Below the pieces are notes generated by a model. The model was not told where the DNA came from. It made no database searches and saw only the letters and a program-made list of their open reading frames with translations. Source: Polydactylus sextarius (Eukaryota; Chordata; Actinopteri; Polynemidae). Taken from it: a stretch of DNA of 64,000 nucleotides. Below, piece after piece: positions 57,546 to 64,000 of this stretch; the first letter of the stretch is position 1; every line of letters starts with the position of its first letter. The translations under genes and the position numbers were made by a program. The stretch spans positions 2,046,001 to 2,110,000 of the forward strand of contig CM028906.1 in NCBI GenBank assembly GCA_016801845.1. The letters run 5' to 3'.

Positions 57546-58439
57546 TAAATGTTGTTTGATGCCTGCTTTGAATTTTAGATTTTCCAGAGATCCTCTGACT
57601 TTTTCTAATCATGCTGGGAAAGATTATTTTTAATTGCCCATTTGTCCTTTTTTTTCTTCTTAGGCTTGTCTTGTCTTGATGAAAGCAATAATGCACAGTG
57701 ATTTTCATTCAGACCAAATTGTCTTGACATTTCAGTCGACAACCAGTCATTTTCATTTAAATACGATTACAACACTACTTGTTTCATATTTTGTGCACTG
57801 ATTCCTCTCTAGTCTCCTGTCGGCTGCAGTTTAAACTGCTCCCTGTGTAAATGCCACATGTATGATTGTTCTAGGTCTTAATAATAAATGTGAGTCCTTC
57901 ATGAATGAGCTAAATTAGCACCAACCAAACATCAGTCATTCAAAACTCTATTATTCCCTCTCTGACCTTTTTTCTCCTGGCAGCAGAGGGAAGCAGATGA
58001 TCTCTAGTTTGTCAAAAAAAAGAGCAAAATAGGAGTTAATAAGCAGCTCCTCAGCAAACACTGGGAGTCATTATGAATGGGAGGCAATCATACAGATCAA
58101 ATATACAGTCGGGGGGGGGGGGAATGGAGCTAGAAAGGGGGCAAAAAAGAGGGAGAGGAGGGGAAATACAAATTGAAGAGGACAGTAAATATAATAATAA
58201 TGTGCGTCTCATGTAATCATTCCTTTAAATGCAGATACCGAAGAGGAGTGTTGACTGATGGACAGAGGAGACACAGGGACATGAAGCAGGTTGGGAACAG
58301 GTCTAAAGTTACAGTGGAACTTCAGGGGATCGTCACTGTTACTGTCTTTTTTCTGTTTTTGTCTCGAGACTCGATGAAGATCCCACTCTAGCGCCACCGA
58401 CGTTCTGGCAATGTGACTGATTGATCCAGTAGATGAACA

Positions 58440-58918
58440 GTAAAGATTAAGAGGATGACAAATAAGCATGCTGCTTACACAGCGCTTGGGGCTAATCCTC
58501 CACCCCTCCTCTACCCCTCACCCCCTCCTCACCCCCTTTGGACTCCCTTTTGAGGAGCAGCCACTGAGGAGCACCCACAGACAGTGACCGACCCCGACGG
58601 CCAGAGGGACGACGCCACGCAAACCTGTCGACGTGCAACAAGTGTCAGCTCAGGCTCATGGCAGGACCCCGACCCGTCTGCGCCTCCACACCGCAGCCTG
58701 CTGCACAGTAGAGGCTCAACCTGCCATCTGTTCACTGGGGAGCCCCTCTACAGGCCCCCACCGCTGCACAGCTCAACTTCTCACAAGTGTTTCTGCTGCA
58801 ACAAAGCAAAAAAGGAACTTGGACATTGCATCTTTTCAAGAGAGTGAATACTACACTTCAAAGTTTCACGTTTTCCGTTGTCATCAAGCCATTTTCTGTT
58901 AAAAACATTTTTTAAACG
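58440..58918 (+). promoter_or_regulatory. NR2E3 proximal promoter and 5'UTR (inferred)
   Basis: Upstream of the NR2E3 ATG the DNA becomes GC-richer. It contains GGGCTAATCCTCC (TAATCC at 58493-58498) and a reverse-strand CTTAATCTT (58443-58451), both matching the CRX/OTX consensus expected of photoreceptor promoters. A C-rich tract follows (58500-58545). No TATA box stands out, and the start site cannot be placed. Confidence 0.4.
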
Positions 58919-61900
58919 ATGGAGGATCACCTGTCGAAGATTCCCATGATGACCTCCTCTTCCCCCACTGAGTCGTCGGCCAGCGGTGGGACTGATGACA
59001 GCAGAGGAGGTAAGAGCTCTACATGTCCTCCAGCAGCAACAGGTGAAATGCAGGACTGACTTATCATCAGCATAATCACTCTCTGAAATTATATATTTCT
59101 GTTGGTGATGCTCAAATAAAAAGAGATAATAAATTTATATAATTTCAGTAAAAACAAACAATATCTCTGAGTTTATGTAGCAGCATTCTTTAATATAACT
59201 ATACTTCATTAAAGAATAAGTTCAAAATTCTTATGTGACCATTAGCAATATTCATAATCAATGGGTTTATTTGGATTCATTTCAGTATCCCTGCATCATT
59301 TGTTTTAGTTGTTACTTTGCCTCTGGATATTTTTTTGTTTCACTTTCATGATCATCCACTAAATGAGATTTTTGAACTGAAACGTCTGTTGTAAAAAACA
59401 GACTGAGCTGACAGCACAGATGGCAGTGCACATCATGTATGAAACAATACCGCATTAAAATGACTCTTAACAAACCATGTGCCACTGTGTGTGTGTGTGT
59501 GTGTGTCTTACAGCCAAGAGTCCAGCTCCAGGCAAAGCTCTGAGTCCAGCTCTGGTCTGCAAAGTGTGTGGCGACACCAGCAGTGGGAAACACTACGGCA
59601 TCTACGCCTGTAACGGCTGCAGCGGCTTCTTCAAACGCAGCGTGAGGAGGCGGCTCATTTACAGGCAAGAGACAAACTCCAGCCCTGCATGTTCAACACA
59701 GACATGAACATCATTAGTGTATGATCAGGCCCATTATGGGAAATGACAGCAAAATATCCAATACATTCTCTCAGCAATTAACTTCAAAATAACTTTAAAG
59801 GCATAATTCGTGATGCAAATGAACAAAAGAATCTGTGTTATATATTAAAATCCAATATAAAATGTAATTCCATGTAAAGTATAGTAAATCATAAAATGTA
59901 TCTATTATAGTAACTCCTAGATTTTCAATTATAATAACAAAAGTAGAAACACAAATTTAGCCTTTTTTAGCATCTACATGTAATATACTGGTGATATTGT
60001 CATGGTCAAAAAATTACAAATTGTAACTTTGATATAAAAAATGTTAATGTTCATATTTTTAATATGTCTGTAAATTCACATACATTTGATTTGTCAGATG
60101 ATGATAATAAATCCCAGTTATATTGTTATTATAGTGCCAAAAAATCTAAATAATCACTATATATTTTTAAAGTCAAATTAGTCTGTTTATTGACATTTTG
60201 GGATTTAAAGTGAGCTCCAATCTTTTCATTTCAGTTTTGAGGATGAGAGTTAAGTTGAGGTTCATTTCCCTCGTATGTATAATTCCATCGCGATTCTTTC
60301 ATTTTCACATAAAATCGAGTGAATTTTCAAATGTCATGTGTAAAACTAAAGTTTCATGCTCTTTTTCAACCAATAAATACAGATAGTTTCTGTTAGTTTT
60401 CAGTGAATCATCTGTATTAAAGTGTGTCTGTGTGTTTCCAGGTGCCAGGCCGGTACAGGCATGTGTCCAGTGGACAAAGCTCATCGCAACCAGTGCCAGG
60501 CGTGTCGGCTGAAGAAGTGCCTGCAGGCGGGCATGAACAAAGATGGTGAGTGCATCAGATGATGTTATAAACATCATCCGTTATCAGCGTCAGACATGAT
60601 GATTATTTCTTCAGGTGACATGTGGTCCGACCTTTCACCTCCATCATTATCTCCTTCAGCGGTGCAAAACGAGCGGCAGCCGCGCAGCACGGCTCAGGTC
60701 CGTCTGGACTCCATCGACGTGGACCCTGAGAAGGAGCACCTGGCCACCACACGAGAGCCCACCTCTTCATCCTCCTCGTCCTCCTCCTCTTCCTCCACCT
60801 GCTCCACCGGCTCTGTTATCACGTGGCCTCACATCACCTCGTCCATGTCCATCACCTCCTCCGTCACCCCCCAGCGCTGCGTCAGCCCACAGAACAACCA
60901 TCGCTTCATGGCCAGCCTCATGACGGCCGAGACCTGCGCCAAACTGGAACCTGAAGACGGTGAGGAGGGTTTGACATCTGAAGCAAAAAACAAAAACATG
61001 TCACATTAAGAGTTGTTGTCTGCAGCACAATTTGACAAACTTGAAGCATAGTTAAATTAAATCTGCTATATAACAAACATCCGTTTTTATTTAATGTAAT
61101 GTTTTAATCACTTCCTCATTCAGGATGAGGTTTCACAACATTCAGCACTTATAAAGCCTGTATGCACGCACAAGACCTGGTTTAAAACCAAGTGTTTAAT
61201 ACGTTTTGTTGAGGACACAAATGCTTGTACCAAACAGCAGAACTTAAAGGACTCTGATTCTAACCTCATCTCTTCTGCTCTAGTTGATGAAAACATCGAC
61301 GTAACCAGCAACGAGCCTGAACGAGCGTCGTCAGAGTATCACATGGCGCTGTACCCGTCCAGCTCCGAAAACGTGTACGAGACGTCGGCGAGGCTGCTCT
61401 TCATGTCGGTGAAATGGGCCAAGAACCTGCCGGTGTTCTCCAACCTGCCCTTCAGAGACCAGGTGACACTTCATTTAAAATGACTCAATGGATCATTCTC
61501 ACCATAAAAATAAAGAAAAAGAAAAATGAACATCTGATAAAGTTGGACAGAGAGAGAGAGAGCGGAAGAAGTTTTAAAAAAAAATGCATAATTGTGACTT
61601 AGTTAGCAAATTTAAATTTTGTTTACAAGGACTGAACATCTGTACTTTCTCTTCTAGTATTTAACTCATGAGTTGACCACCTTCTTCTTCGTCTTCTTCA
61701 CCAGGTGATCCTGTTGGAGGAGGCGTGGAGCGAGCTCTTCCTGCTCTGCGCCATCCAGTGGTCACTTCCTCTGGACAGCTGTCCGCTGCTCTCCCTGCCA
61801 GACCTCTGTCCTGGCATGCAGGGAAAAACCAGCTACACCAGCCTGGACCTGCGCCTCCTGCAGGAGGTCTTCACCCGCTTTAAGGCCCTCGCTGTAGACC

Positions 61901-63285
61901 CCACAGAGTTCGCCTGCCTCAAGGCCATCGTGCTCTTTAAGCCAGGTGAGGAACTTTTCCAGGTCCAGATCAATAAATTTTAGATTAGCAATTAGGTTTT
62001 TTTTTTTTTTTTTTCTAGTAATCATTTGTCAAAATCTAACAGAGGGAGAGTGACCACAATCATCTAAGAGGATTAACTTTTTACATTATGGATATTTCAC
62101 AAGCTTTATTCTAGCGCCACCCTGAGGCTCAACAGCCATACTTCCACATGAAATATTTGAATTTGAATTTCAGCTTTAAGTTTGAGAAATGTGAAATATT
62201 AAGAATGATTTTGTTTAAATAGTCAGATTTACTATATAATAATAATGTGTTACTGTCTCTAGAAAAAGAATAATATAGAATATATAATAATCAGAACAGA
62301 AGTATTATGTTTACAGAAGTAAACCAAATATCTTGTCCTGAGAAACAAAGATGGAAGTAACTTCAAATTATAACTCTTATTATTAATTATGAATCTCTTG
62401 TCTGGCAAATGTTTTACAGTTAGAAAAAATCCCCTGAAAAGTTGATCAGTTATCAGAGTTATATATTTTCTGATGAGAATAAGCTTCCATAGTCTAATTC
62501 AAACCTAGAGACACTTCATTTTTATCAGTATCCTTCCTTTCTGTAATTGAATGATTATGTTATTATGAACGGCTCTGTCCCATATGACAGATATTTTTCA
62601 GAATCTGTGTTTTTCTCTCTGCAGAGACTCGTGGTTTGAAAGATCCTGAACAGGTGGAAAACCTGCAGGACCAGTCCCAAGTGATGCTGGGACAACACAT
62701 CCGCTCACACTACCCCAGTCAGCCAGCCAGGTAACTTTTTATAGAGAATCATCTATCAAAGTCACATATAATCTAATTAAACAATTAAGCCACTGATTTC
62801 ATTCTATTAATATGTACATATATAATCATATATAATTATCATGAAATTATATAATCTATAGAGAGGTTTCTGTTTTGACTCAAATAATAAAATTCTACTC
62901 ACAGCCACCAGGGGGAGTCCAAAACATGCAAATAATGAACGCAAAGTCAACAAACAAGTTGAACAAAGCAACATCTAACACAATTAGACTTCTGTCTCAA
63001 ATGTTAGGGTCTGAGGATAATTATTTTATTAGTATTCACAGCATTTATAGTGAAATGGTAATAATCTTGACCTGAGAGATTTTGCATGTCCTTTTTTTTT
63101 TTTTTTGATTTTCCCATTGAATTTATTTTTTTACTGTCTCGTGTGTGTTCAGGTTTGGAAAGCTGCTCCTTCTTCTTCCTGCCCTGCGTTTTGTGAATTC
63201 AGAGCGGATAGAGCTGCTGTTCTTCCACAGGACCATCGGAAACACTCCCATGGAGAAGCTGCTGTGTGACATGTTCAAGAATTAA
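58919..63285 (+). CDS. NR2E3: Photoreceptor-specific nuclear receptor
   Basis: Orphan nuclear receptor that acts in rod precursors, repressing cone genes and activating rod genes with CRX and NRL. Exons: 58919-59009, 59514-59664, 60442-60545, 60660-60959, 61284-61462, 61705-61945, 62625-62730, 63153-63285; 434 aa (human 410). The two-zinc-finger DNA-binding domain spans ~46-111: P-box CNGCSGFF, second finger [20 protein letters not shown]. The hinge carries an 11-Ser run (151-161). Then come [20 protein letters not shown], the ligand-binding domain ([60 protein letters not shown]) and the AF-2 end [14 protein letters not shown]. The ATG at 58919 opens [20 protein letters not shown]. Intron 2, inside the DNA-binding domain, has a GC donor (TACAG followed by GCAAGA); the others are GT-AG. 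CNGCS rather than CDGCS and the hinge text separate it from NR2E1 (TLX). Nothing is broken. Confidence 0.96.
59487..59506 (+). repeat. (GT)n microsatellite next to the NR2E3 exon 2 acceptor
   Basis: About 10 GT units then CTTACAG; the AG at 59512-59513 is the acceptor of NR2E3 exon 2. Confidence 0.9.
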
Positions 63286-63905
63286 ACAAACAAACAAACA
63301 AGCAAACAAAAAACATTTAACCACTCAGAATGCAGCAATGCAGTCATCAACAATCAAACCTCCTGCTTGGGAAACATCATATTTAACATATACTTGCTTT
63401 ACATATCAGATTCTGAGTGCTGTCATTTTTTCTTTTAAAAAGCCACTTTATTATATGTTTCTGAAAATGAAAATGCAATTCACTTCTACTGATCCTGCTT
63501 GCTGTCTGTCTCTCTGAATCATATTTAGACTTTGACTCATGGCTACAATTCATCTGTTAGTATTTCTGTGTTTTTTTTGTGAAACTTTATTTGTTTGGTA
63601 ATAGATGGACTGTATATCCCTGCTGTCATTAATGTGACTGTTATATTCATGTTGTCATGCCTTGAGGAAGTAAAACTTGCTTGGAAGTGGGTTTTGACTT
63701 TGTTTTGATTCATACTTGTCTCAAGATGTCATTTAAGGAAAAAAGTAAAGAAATCATAAAATACATTTGATTGATGGTGAATCGGCTACAACACATAATG
63801 TAAAATCAGAGATTATTGATACCTGGTTCTGCTGTGCTGCGCTGCCCCACTCTGTCTGATTTACCAACAAAAACAGTCTAAATAAAGTCTGTTGCATCAT
63901 TACAA
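63286..63905 (+). other. NR2E3 3' untranslated region (inferred)
   Basis: Runs from the TAA (63283-63285) to AATAAA at 63881-63886, with GTCTGTTGC just downstream. An (AAAC/AAACA)-rich stretch follows the stop. Bases 63906-64000 show nothing further. Confidence 0.55.
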
Positions 63906-64000
63906 CAATAAGTTTAGAGGAAGTCAGTGCTTATTGTTACTGTATCTGCTCCAATTACTGACAGGACAGATGTAGTGGTCAGAGTCATTGTCCTCACAAA

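Larger units (their letters stand above)
42006..58918. other. Gene-poor interval between SLC22A18 and NR2E3 (~17 kb)
   Basis: No protein-coding exon with family resemblance or a consistent splice structure was found on either strand. It holds the SLC22A18 3'UTR at the left, microsatellites, LINE/Tc1 relics and several GC-richer islands listed separately (44.4-44.6, 46.5-46.7, 48.9-49.2, 49.8-49.9 and 50.8-50.95 kb). The remaining sequence is AT-rich and unremarkable. Confidence 0.6.

Overview
This is vertebrate, almost certainly ray-finned (teleost) fish, nuclear DNA. The genes are split by GT-AG introns, and there are many (CA)n/(TG)n microsatellites, Tc1-like and non-LTR (LINE) relics, and AT-rich non-coding DNA. 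I reconstructed splice structures by hand from reading frames, splice sites and remembered protein families; no database search was run.

Layout. (1) 1-8.7 kb, + strand: the last six coding exons and long 3'UTR of DENND4A, a DENN-domain Rab guanine nucleotide exchange factor. (2) 9.0-21.2 kb, - strand, tail to tail with DENND4A: SLC24A1 (NCKX1), the rod photoreceptor Na+/Ca2+-K+ exchanger, with eleven coding exons, a non-coding first exon and a CpG-rich promoter. Its reading frame is broken twice as read here. (3) 22.2-22.7 kb: a Harbinger-like MITE in the spacer. (4) 25.5-31.4 kb, - strand: complete HACD3 (PTPLAD1), 11 exons, 362 aa. (5) 32.3-33.5 kb: a dead LINE reverse-transcriptase fragment. 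(6) 33.9-42.0 kb, + strand: complete SLC22A18 (major facilitator family), 10 coding exons, 415 aa. Its intron 5 contains an intact, intronless, same-strand 428-codon coiled-coil gene that resembles the C-terminal part of CFAP58. (7) 42.0-58.9 kb: a 17-kb gene-poor stretch of repeats and GC-richer islands, several with CRX/OTX-type TAATCC sites. (8) 58.9-63.9 kb, + strand: complete NR2E3, the photoreceptor nuclear receptor, 8 coding exons, 434 aa, with one GC-AG intron.

Context. The HACD3 - SLC24A1 - DENND4A order matches human chromosome 15q22, where INTS14 lies between HACD3 and SLC24A1 (not seen here), and NR2E3 is on 15q23. SLC22A18 is on 11p15 in human, so its position here is a fish-lineage arrangement. 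Two photoreceptor genes lie in the window: NR2E3 (rod fate, repression of cone genes) and SLC24A1 (Ca2+ extrusion from rod outer segments). The other genes are housekeeping: HACD3 in very-long-chain fatty-acid elongation in the ER, DENND4A in Rab activation, SLC22A18 in small-molecule transport.

The two points most worth following up are the nested intronless CFAP58-like gene and the two single-base frame breaks in an otherwise well-conserved SLC24A1.
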